Positions 37,017 through 45,690 are shown, numbered from the stretch's first letter. The stretch: 64,000 nucleotides of DNA from Fibrobacter sp. UBA4297 (GCF_002394865.1 NZ_DGUZ01000019.1:106038-170037); one strand, 5' to 3'. The notes: generated by a model from the sequence alone, not told the origin. Program-made: numbers and translations.

Positions 37017-37268
37017 TTAGCGCAAGCTGTCCGAAACGAACGGGAGAATAGCCATCTGACGGGCACGCTTGATAGCTTCGTTCAGCATACGCTGATACTT
37101 AGCGGAAGTGCCAGAAATGCGGCGCGGGATGATCTTGCCACGTTCAGAGATAAAACGACGAAGAGTCTTTTCGTCCTTGTAGTCAATGAACTTGACGTTG
37201 TTCTCGGTGAACCAGCAAGTCTTCTTGCGGCGAATACGAGTAGCCTGCTTCTTATCTTCAAAAGCCAT
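37017..37268 (-). CDS. rpsR: 30S ribosomal protein S18
   Basis: The protein has 83 residues with the S18 core [19 protein letters not shown] and [13 protein letters not shown]. It pairs with S6 on the 30S platform. The N-terminal KKTCWF has one cysteine only, so this is not a zinc-binding type. The start overlaps the end of rpsF by one base, giving tight coupling. Confidence 0.97.
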   Translation of the reverse strand: MAFEDKKQATRIRRKKTCWFTENNVKFIDYKDEKTLRRFISERGKIIPRRISGTSAKYQRMLNEAIKRARQMAILPFVSDSLR

Positions 37269-37639
37269 TATTCAGCCTCCCCTTCTTCTGCGTCAACCGG
37301 AATGATTTCTTCGGTGGACTGTGCCTGAGTCTGGTCGTAAACAATTTCGCTCATCGGATAATCAGCGAGGGTCATCCAACGGAGAACGTTTTCGTTAAGC
37401 TTGAGAGCGGCTTCCATAGCAGCGACTGTTGCAGCTTCTGCCTTGTAGTAGAAGATGACATAGTAGCCGTGCTGGCGCTTGTTGATAGTGTAAGCGAGCT
37501 TGCGCTTGCCCCAGTCGTCACGGCGGAGAATTTCGCCGTTACCGCTAGTGATGTTCTTGCCGATGGTCTCGACTTCAGCCTTGATAGCGTCGTCAGAGAT
37601 CATAGCGTCGATGATCACCATCGTTTCGTATTGTCTCAT
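37268..37639 (-). CDS. rpsF: 30S ribosomal protein S6
   Basis: From ATG 37639 ([13 protein letters not shown]) the protein has 123 residues; a longer in-frame start at 37741 would run back through the promoter. The words [10 protein letters not shown] and [13 protein letters not shown] are typical. The C-terminus is acidic (EEGEAE). S6 forms a heterodimer with S18. The operon order rpsF-rpsR-rplI, without ssb between, is seen in several phyla. Confidence 0.96.
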   Translation of the reverse strand: MRQYETMVIIDAMISDDAIKAEVETIGKNITSGNGEILRRDDWGKRKLAYTINKRQHGYYVIFYYKAEAATVAAMEAALKLNENVLRWMTLADYPMSEIVYDQTQAQSTEEIIPVDAEEGEAE

Positions 37640-37706
37640 AATGAGTCCCTTTGGTCTATCGCCCAGATACCGACATTGGCTCTGGGAGGGTTCCGATAAA
37701 ATCGGT
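37640..37706 (-). promoter_or_regulatory. rpsF leader with hairpin, possible S6:S18 autoregulatory site
   Basis: The untranslated leader of about 67 bases contains CCCAGAGCC - AATGTC - GGTATCTGGG, a stem with an internal bulge that presents CC and GG near the loop. In many bacteria the S6:S18 dimer binds such a hairpin in its own leader, which mimics the 16S rRNA site. Position and shape fit; the match to the known motif is by eye only. Confidence 0.4.
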
Positions 37707-37712
37707 ACGAGT

Positions 37713-37741
37713 AATATAGAAAAAAGCGTTCCTGATGTCAA
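37713..37741 (-). promoter_or_regulatory. Sigma70 promoter of the rpsF-rpsR-rplI operon
   Basis: On the minus strand a perfect TTGACA (37741-37736), a 17-bp spacer and TATATT (37718-37713) form a consensus promoter. This is the clearest promoter in the window and supports TATATT as a usual -10 here (also seen before the tRNA, the rubrerythrin gene, the AbiEi gene and the small-RNA candidate). Confidence 0.85.
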
Positions 37742-37785
37742 ACCTCAAGAGGCAGTTGGGAGCAGGAAGTCGACAGCAGGTAGTT

Positions 37786-38907
37786 TTAAATTCCGAACTG
37801 GAGGCCCAAGAACCCGGCTACCGCCCACTCTCCTACACCGCGATTGAAATACCGTTGGAATATCATTTCAAAAGAAACCCACGTCGATCGCAGGTTGCGT
37901 TCAGCCCAAGGCCATAATTCGCGCAAGTTGAACGCGATTCCAGGACTCATCGAAACAAGCTGGGCCCACGAGAGATTAAACTCGTAACTAGCGCTGCCCG
38001 TAAGACCAAAGTAGCGAGACAGGGCAACGCCCATGCCAACTTCCGCCCCCAAAGTAAAGCCATCGAGCGAGAACATCTTTTCACAATTCTTTTCGGCTTC
38101 AAGCCTTTTGACGGCCTCATCCACATCTGAAGAGTCACTAGACACGACCTTGCTCGAATCCGTCCCGTCCGTATGCTTCTTGTGGACGCCTTCTTTCAGT
38201 TCCTTGCGGAATTCCGAGAGGTCGGTCGTCTCCAGCCCAAGCATTACAGCGGCATAAAAATCCGCCCCTGTGAAGCCCTTGTGAAATCTGGCATTCAACC
38301 GGTAGCGTTGATACATGAGCATGACATCGCGGTCCAGCGTTCCGCCAAAAAAGCGAACATCAAAACCACCCGTAACATAATCCTTGTAATGATATTCTAG
38401 CTGGCCCTGCCACACGCCAAGACAATCGCAATCTTTGGATGCATTGAAAAGACCTGCGCCAAGGCCTACGGAAATTCCCTCCCTCAAATACGCCGACTGG
38501 TGAGGCAAAGGAACGTTGTACTCAATTTTGGGTTGCGATGTTTTTGCCGATTCAGGCATGACAACATAAACAGTATCGACGATGGTATCGCGAACGATTT
38601 CGCTATCAATTGCGGTATCAGCAACGGAAGTTGTCGAAATGGCGGGATTTGCAAAATTCGTGGAAACATCGTTCCTGCCGGACTGCATAGCGGGCTCTGG
38701 AGCCGCAGTGTCTAAATTTGCGTTTTTTTTCGAATCTTTGCGAGAGGCTGTTTTGCGAGACTTCGCCGATTTGGACGTTGTAGACTTTTTAGCGACCACT
38801 TCGGACTTCGTTTTTTTTGCCTTGGAGCTAGAACGAGCCGGACCGGAAGCCTTGGCTTCGGCATAGACGTTCAGAATCAACAACAAGACTAAAAAAAGAA
38901 TTCGCAC
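37786..38907 (-). CDS. Exported protein with basic low-complexity N-terminus and predicted outer-membrane barrel
   Basis: The protein has 373 residues: a signal peptide (about 1-18), a Lys/Ser/Ala-rich low-complexity stretch (about 20-65), a linker, and from about 135 a sequence of amphipathic strands (GISVGLGAGLF, QGQLEYHYKDYVTGGFDVRF, ADFYAAVMLGLET, LGAEVGMGVALSRYFGLTG). It ends FLGLQFGI, an outer-membrane-type last strand. An acidic insert (about 225-270) holds SSDSSDVDEA. The family is not recognised. It ends 45 bp before the rpsF promoter. Confidence 0.65.
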   Translation of the reverse strand: MRILFLVLLLILNVYAEAKASGPARSSSKAKKTKSEVVAKKSTTSKSAKSRKTASRKDSKKNANLDTAAPEPAMQSGRNDVSTNFANPAISTTSVADTAIDSEIVRDTIVDTVYVVMPESAKTSQPKIEYNVPLPHQSAYLREGISVGLGAGLFNASKDCDCLGVWQGQLEYHYKDYVTGGFDVRFFGGTLDRDVMLMYQRYRLNARFHKGFTGADFYAAVMLGLETTDLSEFRKELKEGVHKKHTDGTDSSKVVSSDSSDVDEAVKRLEAEKNCEKMFSLDGFTLGAEVGMGVALSRYFGLTGSASYEFNLSWAQLVSMSPGIAFNLRELWPWAERNLRSTWVSFEMIFQRYFNRGVGEWAVAGFLGLQFGI

Positions 38908-38926
38908 GAGTGTAATTTAATAAAAA

Positions 38927-39862
38927 TTATTTGCTATTGCGACTTGCCTCAATCTGTTGAATCCGTGCATTTTCTATTTCTGCACACTTTTTCGAGACCT
39001 TATCATAAGAAAGCGTCGTAAAAGTTTCGCGAGGAGGCATAAGATCGAGCATCATTTTTTCAATAGCCATAGCGCCCTGCATTCCAAGTATGGAAGCATT
39101 GCACAAATCCAATCGACGACTGGTTTTACGTTTATAATCCTTCAGAGAGACATCAACAGAATAGCCATCCCAAACAAGATCCGAGTGGTATTCCTGTTTG
39201 TATTTTTCTATAGAATTTTTTAGTGATTTTGCAATTAAAGACTTTTCGGGACTCAGTAGCGCCCACTGGACCGAATCGATATTCGGCTTTGTCCATTTTT
39301 TATAGCCATCATCATCAATATTTTCCGCACTACACATGCGATAGGTGGCACGATAAAAAACAGAGTCATTCCGTTCCCTGACGGCTATGATGCGGGTATC
39401 ATTCCACCAGGCGTCTTCCTGAATCATTTCTATTTCGTAATCAGCATTCTGCGCTAACTCCAATTCAACACTCTGCAATGGTTCATCAACAATTTTTCCA
39501 AACGGAAACATTTCTGAATCATGATAAACCAACCATTTAATGGCCAAGAACAGAAGCAACACAACGACAGAACCAGCTATTACATACAAAACTTTCTTCG
39601 TCTTAAAAAAATTCCCGATAAAAGCTCCCAAGACATATAACGCAAGCAAGAACAAGCCCTCAATAGCCATTTCTAAATCATTCTTACAAGCTAGCCATTG
39701 GACACTCCGGAAAACAACAAATGCCGGAAGAAGCAAGCCAAGAACTAACCAAAACTTTTTCCACGACGTCCGTTTGCGAAGAGCAAAGAAAATAATTCCC
39801 GGGAGGATTACGGGAAGAATCTCCGTTGCAAAAGTCATTAAGCATTTGAGAATTTCACTCAT
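38927..39862 (-). CDS. Membrane protein, second of a paralogue pair
   Basis: The protein has 311 residues with three to four N-terminal hydrophobic helices (about 10-115) and a soluble C-terminal domain (about 130-300). The soluble part shares clear words with its neighbour at 39859: DEPLQ, NADYEIEM, REKNDSVF-type, SLKDYKRKTSRRL, AMAIEK and MPPRETFTTLSY. No family is recognised. The start overlaps the upstream paralogue by four bases (ATGA), so the two are coupled and may form a heteromeric membrane complex. Confidence 0.6.
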   Translation of the reverse strand: MSEILKCLMTFATEILPVILPGIIFFALRKRTSWKKFWLVLGLLLPAFVVFRSVQWLACKNDLEMAIEGLFLLALYVLGAFIGNFFKTKKVLYVIAGSVVVLLLFLAIKWLVYHDSEMFPFGKIVDEPLQSVELELAQNADYEIEMIQEDAWWNDTRIIAVRERNDSVFYRATYRMCSAENIDDDGYKKWTKPNIDSVQWALLSPEKSLIAKSLKNSIEKYKQEYHSDLVWDGYSVDVSLKDYKRKTSRRLDLCNASILGMQGAMAIEKMMLDLMPPRETFTTLSYDKVSKKCAEIENARIQQIEASRNSK

Positions 39863-40962
39863 TTTTCCTCCGATTTATTTAATTCTAAGGAATCTTTTTG
39901 ATCTAGGATTTTAACTTGTTCAGCAGCTGTTTTATTTTGTCGACTATGAACGATGCTTTCGACAAAAACGTTGCGAGGATCATTGCACTTTTTTGCAACA
40001 TCCCTGTAAGAAAGCGTGGTATAAGTTTCACGCGGGGGCATAAAGCTTTCGAACGTCTTTTCAATCGTCATGGCATCGTACACATGGGAAAGTTTTGCAT
40101 TCGGGAAATACAGACGCCGACGAGTTTTGCGTTTGTAGTCTTTGAGCACGACTGAAGACACATCGCCATCCAAAACATCGTCTGTAGATAATTCTTGACT
40201 GTAATCTTCAATAGATTTTTTCAACTTTCGGACAACCACCGACTTTTCTGAATCCATCAATATCCACTTGCCATCCGAAGTTCCACCGAATTGAATTGTC
40301 AATTTCGATTCATCGTAATCATAACCGGTATTGGCACACATATTATAAGTAAACTTAAAAAATACGGAATCATTCTTTTCGCGGAAGGAGACGGTTTTGG
40401 AATCATCGCCCCACGCATCTGATTCAGACAAGAACATTTCATAATCTGCATCTTGGGTGGCTGCTAAATCGTTTTGTTCCAAAGGTTCATCGGAAATTTC
40501 GCCGTAAGGATGAACCATGAGGCTCCAACAAAAAAACAAGAAAATAAAGAACGGTACAATCACAACAAAAGGAACACACAATCGATGCCAAATTTTTCTT
40601 GTATTGAACGCTCGGCCAAAAAATCCACAAACCATAAAAGAGAAGATATAGAGCAACATTGCCGCAAAAGGCAGCATTATTGAGAACAAGTGATCTACGA
40701 CATCGCAATCAAAATTGGAAACCGCCCAAATATAGCCGCAAACAAGGACACAGAAAAGAGTAATCCAAAGGCCGAGCCAAAGTTTCTTTAAACGAAATTT
40801 CTTATAAAATAAAGCAAACAGAAAACTTAGCAAGTGCGACAATGCTGGCAAAATCATAAATTGTACCAGCATCAGATAATGCTCCGAGGGATTAGGCATG
40901 TGCGAAGTATCCCTAAAGAATTCTTGAAAAAATTCCGATATTTGCCAAAAGAAATTTATCAT
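39859..40962 (-). CDS. Membrane protein, first of a paralogue pair
   Basis: From ATG 40962 (MINFFWQISEFF) the protein has 367 residues; a TTG six codons upstream lies in the trpS terminator and is unlikely. Four hydrophobic helices (about 25-150) precede a soluble domain homologous to the next gene (DEPLEQNDLAATQDADYEM, LKDYKRKTRRRL, MTIEKTFESFMPPRETYTT). Both carry the conserved 'MPPRET.TTLSY'. Function is unknown; the high tryptophan and phenylalanine content of the helices suggests an integral membrane protein. Confidence 0.6.
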   Translation of the reverse strand: MINFFWQISEFFQEFFRDTSHMPNPSEHYLMLVQFMILPALSHLLSFLFALFYKKFRLKKLWLGLWITLFCVLVCGYIWAVSNFDCDVVDHLFSIMLPFAAMLLYIFSFMVCGFFGRAFNTRKIWHRLCVPFVVIVPFFIFLFFCWSLMVHPYGEISDEPLEQNDLAATQDADYEMFLSESDAWGDDSKTVSFREKNDSVFFKFTYNMCANTGYDYDESKLTIQFGGTSDGKWILMDSEKSVVVRKLKKSIEDYSQELSTDDVLDGDVSSVVLKDYKRKTRRRLYFPNAKLSHVYDAMTIEKTFESFMPPRETYTTLSYRDVAKKCNDPRNVFVESIVHSRQNKTAAEQVKILDQKDSLELNKSEEK

Positions 40963-40978
40963 AAGGTTCAATATACAC

Positions 40979-41007
40979 AAAAGCTCCCGGAGGAAAATCC
41001 GAGAGCC
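40979..41007 (-). terminator. Terminator after trpS
   Basis: The arms GCTCTCGG and CCGGGAGC with an 8-base loop are followed on the minus strand by TTTTGTG. Confidence 0.7.
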
Positions 41008-41028
41008 TTGTAAAATGATTTTTTTAAA

Positions 41029-41058
41029 GGAGATGCCCGGTCAGTGCCGGGCATGACA
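41029..41058. repeat. Palindromic intergenic repeat, GGAGAT/TGACA family (copy 1)
   Basis: GGAGA is followed by stem TGCCCGG, loop TCAGTG, stem CCGGGCA and TGACA. The copy at 45631 has stem TGCCCGC/GCGGGCA, so one base pair has changed on both sides. This type of short palindromic repeat is seen in many bacterial genomes. Confidence 0.8.
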
Positions 41059-41091
41059 AAAGTAGAAGCCGAGCGGTCTCTTAGTAAGTTC

Positions 41092-42087
41092 CTAATAAGT
41101 TCCGAGCAAATGACGGACGCGATCCATCATGACCTTGGCCTTGGCGCGAGCGCGTTCCTTACCATAAGCGAGAATTTTTTCGATTTCGTCGGTATGGTCA
41201 AGCAAGTAGAAATACTTTTCGCGAGCGGCACCGAGATGTTCTTCGAGGACGTTCTGGAGTTCCTGCTTGGCGTGGCCCCAACCCATACCGCCTGCACGGT
41301 AGCGGGCCGCGAGAGCTTCGGTTTGTTCCGGCGTTGCAAAAAGTTTGTACAACTTAAACACATTGCAAGTATCCGGATCCTTCGGTTCTTCAATGCCCTG
41401 GGAGTTCGTCACAATCTTGCCAAGGCGCTTTTTGAGAGCCTTCGGTTCGAGGAAGATGTCGATGTAGTTGTCGTAGGACTTGCTCATCTTGCGACCATCG
41501 AGGCCTGGGATAACACCGGTGGATTCCTGGAAAACCGGTTCCGGGACGGTGAACACGTCTTCGCCAAAGTGCTTGTTGAACTTGATGGCGATATCGCGAG
41601 CAAATTCAACATGCTGCTTCTGGTCCTTGCCCACCGGCACGATGTCAGCGCTGAACATGAGGATGTCGGCGTCCATGAGGCATGGATAGCAGTAGAGGCC
41701 CATGTTCACGTTGGAATCCACGTCAACGCCAGCGGCTGTGTTGGCTTCGACCTTCGCCTTGTAGGCGTGGGCGCGATTCATGAAGCCCTTCGGCGTGAAG
41801 CAGCTGAGAGCCCAGCTAAGTTCAAAGATTTCAGGAATATCGCTCTGCTTGTAGAACAGGGATTCTTCCGGGTTGAGACCGAGTGCAAGCCAGGTCGCCG
41901 CGACCTTGTAGATGTTCGCGCGCATTTCGGCGCCGTTCTGCACGGTCGTCAAAGCGTGATAGTCCGCGATGAAATAGACAGTGTCGTAAGTCTTCGTAAG
42001 TTCAAGAGCCGGGCGGATTGCGCCCACATAGTTGCCGAGATGGGGAGTGCCAGTCGGCTTGATACCGGTAAGTGAAATCTTTCTCAT
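41092..42087 (-). CDS. trpS: Tryptophanyl-tRNA synthetase
   Basis: This class I synthetase charges tRNA-Trp. The HIGH-equivalent is in TGTPHLGNYVGA (about 9-20) and the KMSKS loop is in GLDGRKMSKSYDN. From ATG 42087 (MRKISLTG) it has 331 residues, the usual length; an ATG three codons earlier is possible. It is followed by a terminator and a palindromic repeat. Upstream lies TACGTGA module b; no T-box or trp leader is seen. Confidence 0.95.
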   Translation of the reverse strand: MRKISLTGIKPTGTPHLGNYVGAIRPALELTKTYDTVYFIADYHALTTVQNGAEMRANIYKVAATWLALGLNPEESLFYKQSDIPEIFELSWALSCFTPKGFMNRAHAYKAKVEANTAAGVDVDSNVNMGLYCYPCLMDADILMFSADIVPVGKDQKQHVEFARDIAIKFNKHFGEDVFTVPEPVFQESTGVIPGLDGRKMSKSYDNYIDIFLEPKALKKRLGKIVTNSQGIEEPKDPDTCNVFKLYKLFATPEQTEALAARYRAGGMGWGHAKQELQNVLEEHLGAAREKYFYLLDHTDEIEKILAYGKERARAKAKVMMDRVRHLLGTY

Positions 42088-42180
42088 GGCGTGCAATTTA
42101 GGAAAATTTCAAGTCCAGCGAGCACGGCAAGCTCAATAAAACAGCCGAAAAAAAGCCGATTTTGAAAAAACGCCTATTTT

Positions 42181-42417
42181 TACGTGAAAAAGCCTCTAAA
42201 CTGCGGAATTTTCACGTAATTTCATTAGTTTATTCATAACAAAATGGGCTAAAAGCTCACAAACGCCATAAAAACCTTGCGTTCTAACATATTTTAACGT
42301 TCAAAACATCCATTTTGCAGCAGACAAGATAACAAAAAAATCAAAATTCCGGGCAAAAGACTTAATTTATTTAGAATTTTACGTGATAACAGCTCAAAAA
42401 ATTAAATTTATCACGTA
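42181..42417. repeat. TACGTGA double-palindrome module, copy b
   Basis: TACGTGA-N24-TCACGTA occurs at 42181-42218 and 42380-42417, each 38 bp, with starts 199 bp apart (the same as copy a). The left flank is TTGAAAAAACGCC, and ATTTCATTAGTTTATTC follows the first site; copy c has the same words in the same orientation. The gap between trpS and the nuclease-like gene holds nothing else recognisable. Confidence 0.88.
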
Positions 42418-42486
42418 AAAAACGCCATTTTTTTGAAATTTCGTTTTTTTCAGCCACAGCGGACACCCCAAAAGTCCTTCAGCCTC

Positions 42487-43320
42487 CTAAATCAAGTATT
42501 TTTTTACCAATTGCCGCACAATCCCCGAATTCAAAGGCTTATCAAGCCTTTCCATAGTAAAAATCAAATTATCACCAGGAAAAAATCCACTATTTTCATA
42601 CAACTCAATCTTAGAGACTGCATTTTGCGCATAATCAGGATTATCCATGATTCCAAAATGCTCCCATACAATTTCTTTTCGCGTACGAATATTCAAGCAT
42701 GTAAAATCAGAAAACACCTTCACACGATGTGTTTTTTCCTCAGCCAATAATTCATGGGGATACTCATACCGATATGGTACTCCTAAATTATTTAGGGTAT
42801 CCGCTATTATAATTTCTGACTTTGATCGAACGTACTCCCCTTTCGCAGTCAAGAAGCCAGTATTTTCAACAGGTTTTCTTCGATAATTCAAATTTTGCCA
42901 TTGCTCGGCATAATCCTCATCAGGTATGTTCAGTGGAACAATTTCGTTACGCCATTCAATAGGCATTGAAGCATATATAGCTTCACCATTCTGCGGATGA
43001 TATGCTTCCAACAATCCATTCAAAACGTCTCTTTGGTGTTTTAAATTATCAAGCACCAAAGCATTATACTTCTTTTGAGCAAGAGATTGAATTAATTGAA
43101 CATGCCGACCTGATAAATAGGTTCTTTCAGAATTCAACTTTCGTTGCCACTGCCATTTTGTGTGGCTCCGCGATCCATAAAGAACTCCTTCCGGAGCCTT
43201 ATCTAACTGAACCTGTAAAAAGTCTATAGCCTTTTGCAATTCGTCTATACGAGCTTGCACCTGTTGCAAAAGATTATCAGGCGAAAGCACCAATCGATAG
43301 ATTCTTGTACCGCTTTTCAT
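42487..43320 (-). CDS. Accessory protein with restriction-endonuclease-like C-terminal domain
   Basis: The protein has 277 residues. The N-terminal half is helical (about 15-85, coiled-coil-like). The C-terminal half (about 150-277) resembles a PD-(D/E)XK-fold family: VRSKSEIIIADTLNNLG gives the first Glu, RVKVFSDFTCLN the Asp, and RKEIVWEHFG the acidic end of the core strand, followed by KIELYENSGFFPGDNLI and LVKKYLI. Related hypothetical proteins occur in Firmicutes accessory regions. DNA cleavage is inferred, not shown. It is a lone gene between two TACGTGA modules in direct orientation and looks like a carried cassette. Confidence 0.6.
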   Translation of the reverse strand: MKSGTRIYRLVLSPDNLLQQVQARIDELQKAIDFLQVQLDKAPEGVLYGSRSHTKWQWQRKLNSERTYLSGRHVQLIQSLAQKKYNALVLDNLKHQRDVLNGLLEAYHPQNGEAIYASMPIEWRNEIVPLNIPDEDYAEQWQNLNYRRKPVENTGFLTAKGEYVRSKSEIIIADTLNNLGVPYRYEYPHELLAEEKTHRVKVFSDFTCLNIRTRKEIVWEHFGIMDNPDYAQNAVSKIELYENSGFFPGDNLIFTMERLDKPLNSGIVRQLVKKYLI

Positions 43321-43466
43321 AAAGCGCTCCTGCCGTTAAGGCATATTCATTGAATCATAAAAGAAAGCGATATAGCAAAGAATCTAGGAAAGAATATTAA
43401 TAACAGCCTCAATATATAAATTAACAATCTTATCAAAAAAGCAAAAATTGAAAAAAAGCCAATTTT

Positions 43467-43693
43467 TACGTGAAAAAGCCGTTAAATAGCTATTTTTTCA
43501 CGTAATTTCATTAGTTTGTTCTTTAAAAAAGCTTCTATAAGACGTGAATATGTGTACAAAACCGCCCCAAAAGTTACTACTAAAGCATTTTTGCCTCCTA
43601 AAAAGACAACCCAGCAACAAAAATCCCGCAAATACGGTTACTTTATCCATATTATTACGTGAAAACACAAACAAAAAATCAATTATTCACGTA
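43467..43693. repeat. TACGTGA double-palindrome module, copy c
   Basis: TACGTGA-N24-TCACGTA occurs at 43467-43504 and 43656-43693, each 38 bp, with starts 189 bp apart. ATTTCATTAGTTTGTTC follows the first site, almost the same as copy b. The module lies between the divergent nuclease-like gene and rnd. The rest of this 519-bp gap shows no gene. Confidence 0.88.
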
Positions 43694-43839
43694 AAAAACA
43701 CTCTTTTTAAAAATTTTCGTCGCCAAAGCGTCTTTTTTTGTGCAAAATCGCACACTTGCGCGGGGAAAGTGCTGTGTTGGGGTAAATTCGGGGGAAAAAT
43801 AGCGCGTTATCGTTTTCTTTTATTACATTTCCTTGTCAA

Positions 43840-45000
43840 ATGATTAAAGACGAGAAATACATATTGGTAGATAGTGAAGAATCGCTTGCAAACTTGCTTC
43901 TCGATTTGGAGCTCTATGACATGGCCGCCGTCGACACCGAGGCGGATTCCATGTACCATTACACGGCTCGTCTCTGTCTTATCCAGATCACCATTGGCGA
44001 ACACCATTATATTGTGGACCCGCTTTGTGGGCTGGACCTTGCACCGCTGTTTAAGGCACGTGCAATGCAGACGCTGATTTTCCACGGTGCAGATTACGAC
44101 CTCAGACTTTTATGGCAGACTTACGGATTCTCTCCGAAGAGCATTTTCGATACGATGCTTGCCGCAAAGATTCTGGGCGAACAGCACCTCGGGCTTGCCG
44201 ATTTGGTCAGGGAATATTTTGGCGACGAGCTCAAGAAAGAAAACCAGAGAGCCGACTGGACGATTCGACCACTTTCGCTGGACATGTGCGAATACGCCAT
44301 CCACGATACGTTCTACCTTCACGAACTTTGTGCCATTTTAGCAGAAAAGCTGCAACAGGCCGGTCGTATGAGCTGGCTCACGGAGCAGTGCAACACGCTT
44401 ATCGAACACGCAAGGACTCCGAACGCCCCGAAAAAAGATCCGTGGCGCATTACGGGTTCCAGCATTTATAGCCCCTGCGCATTGAACATCCTCAAGCACT
44501 TGTGGGAATGGCGCGAAAAGCAGGCCGAAGAACTCGACCGTCCACCTTATAAGGTGATGCAGTCCGAGCTGATGCTTGCGATTGTGAACGCCCAGAATTC
44601 GCATTTCCCGGAAGTCAGCGAAATGTTCCTGCCCAAGCTCCCGCGCAATTTCAAAGGCGACCGTCTGGAATCGTTTTTGAACATGCTGCGCACAGCTGTG
44701 GCCGTTCCGGAATGCGATTGGCCGATGCGCCTCCCGAAGGCTCCACCACCGCCAGTCATCCCGCATTCAGACTTGCTCAACGCGCTTAAGACGTGGCGTG
44801 ACGAAAAGGCCGAAGAGCTGAAAATCGACGCTGCGCTCCTCGCGAACAAGTCTCAGTTGATTTGGCTTGCCGCGCCAGGGAACATCCCGTGGGAAAAGCG
44901 ATACGAAGAAGCGCACTTGATGCACTGGCAGCAGTGCCTCTGGAACGAAATTCTGCGTGACAAGTTGCCGACGGCAAAACGCATAGGCGACGAAGAATAG
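43840..45000 (+). CDS. rnd: Ribonuclease D
   Basis: This 3'-to-5' exonuclease matures tRNA and other RNA ends. The DEDDy catalytic residues are seen: Asp32 and Glu34 (AVDTEADSM), the HGADYDLRLL aspartate, and YAIHD with the final Tyr/Asp. Two HRDC-like helical regions follow (about 215-290 and 300-380). The 386 residues match RNase D. The following gene starts 24 bp after the stop. Confidence 0.93.
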   Translation: MIKDEKYILVDSEESLANLLLDLELYDMAAVDTEADSMYHYTARLCLIQITIGEHHYIVDPLCGLDLAPLFKARAMQTLIFHGADYDLRLLWQTYGFSPKSIFDTMLAAKILGEQHLGLADLVREYFGDELKKENQRADWTIRPLSLDMCEYAIHDTFYLHELCAILAEKLQQAGRMSWLTEQCNTLIEHARTPNAPKKDPWRITGSSIYSPCALNILKHLWEWREKQAEELDRPPYKVMQSELMLAIVNAQNSHFPEVSEMFLPKLPRNFKGDRLESFLNMLRTAVAVPECDWPMRLPKAPPPPVIPHSDLLNALKTWRDEKAEELKIDAALLANKSQLIWLAAPGNIPWEKRYEEAHLMHWQQCLWNEILRDKLPTAKRIGDEE

Positions 45001-45023
45001 AGCCTCAAAATAAAGGTTTTTAA

Positions 45024-45608
45024 ATGGCCGCGTCCATCGTTATTGTAATCTTAGTGTTGCTGATTTTTGGCAGCAGCCCCATCGTTGAGATGATCTTGAA
45101 GATGCGTCGCATGAAAAAGGGCGACGACATCATCAAGGAACCGTGGCAAGAAATCCACGACATTCCGGGCTACCACGATGCAAGGAACATCGCGGCTTTT
45201 TACCCGCTCAAGGGCGAGCCGAACATCATGCCGATTCTTGAGGAACTCGCCACCGAAGGACGCCTTTTGCTCCCGAAGTGCGAGGGGGACGGCATCATGC
45301 TCTTCTACAAGATTGCAAACCTCAAGAAGGACCTGGTCAAGGGGCACTATGGAATCATGGAGCCCCGCGAAGGCATCGAGAAGTTTGAAGGCGACATTCC
45401 TGTGTTCCTGGTCCCGGGCGTAAAGTTCAATTGGGACGGGAGCAGACAAGGACACGGCAAGGGATACTACGACAGGTTCCTCGCCAAATACCCTAACGCA
45501 TTTAAGGCAGGGATTATGACTCCGGCGCAACTTTCCAAGGAACCGCTAGAGCAGAAAGAAACCGATGTGAAAATGCACACGGTGATTGCCTGCCGAGAAA
45601 AGTACTAG
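45024..45608 (+). CDS. 5-formyltetrahydrofolate cyclo-ligase-like protein with N-terminal membrane anchor
   Basis: The protein has 194 residues. The C-terminal core matches 5-FCL/MTHFS, which converts 5-formyl-THF to methenyl-THF with ATP: IAAFYPLKGEPN, LLLPKCEGDGIMLFY and LVPGVKFNWDGSRQGHGKGYYD (shown in part). The usual N-terminal helix with the KxxxR ATP-binding residues is missing; in its place stands a strongly hydrophobic segment (ASIVIVILVLLIFG, about 3-17). The start is firm because no earlier ATG is in frame. This could be a membrane-tethered or altered enzyme. It lies next to rnd in an apparent operon. Confidence 0.75.
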   Translation: MAASIVIVILVLLIFGSSPIVEMILKMRRMKKGDDIIKEPWQEIHDIPGYHDARNIAAFYPLKGEPNIMPILEELATEGRLLLPKCEGDGIMLFYKIANLKKDLVKGHYGIMEPREGIEKFEGDIPVFLVPGVKFNWDGSRQGHGKGYYDRFLAKYPNAFKAGIMTPAQLSKEPLEQKETDVKMHTVIACREKY

Positions 45609-45630
45609 CGTGGAATTCTAAATTTTTAAT

Positions 45631-45660
45631 GGAGATGCCCGCTCAGCGGCGGGCATGACA
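45631..45660. repeat. Palindromic intergenic repeat, GGAGAT/TGACA family (copy 2)
   Basis: GGAGA is followed by stem TGCCCGC, loop TCAGCG, stem GCGGGCA and TGACA. It is nearly identical to the copy at 41029, with a compensating change in the stem. Confidence 0.8.
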
Positions 45661-45690
45661 ATTTAAACCTTTTCATGGAGAATCCAGAAA

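Noticed and set aside
41044..42075. 343-codon open frame antisense to trpS
   Set aside because: trpS has all catalytic motifs; the antisense frame has none and no ribosome-binding site.
42181..43693. TACGTGA sites considered as a CRISPR array or as ordinary promoter operators
   Set aside because: The repeats are 7-bp half-sites in fixed pairs, not 24-40-bp direct repeats, and one module lies between convergent genes where no promoter is expected.
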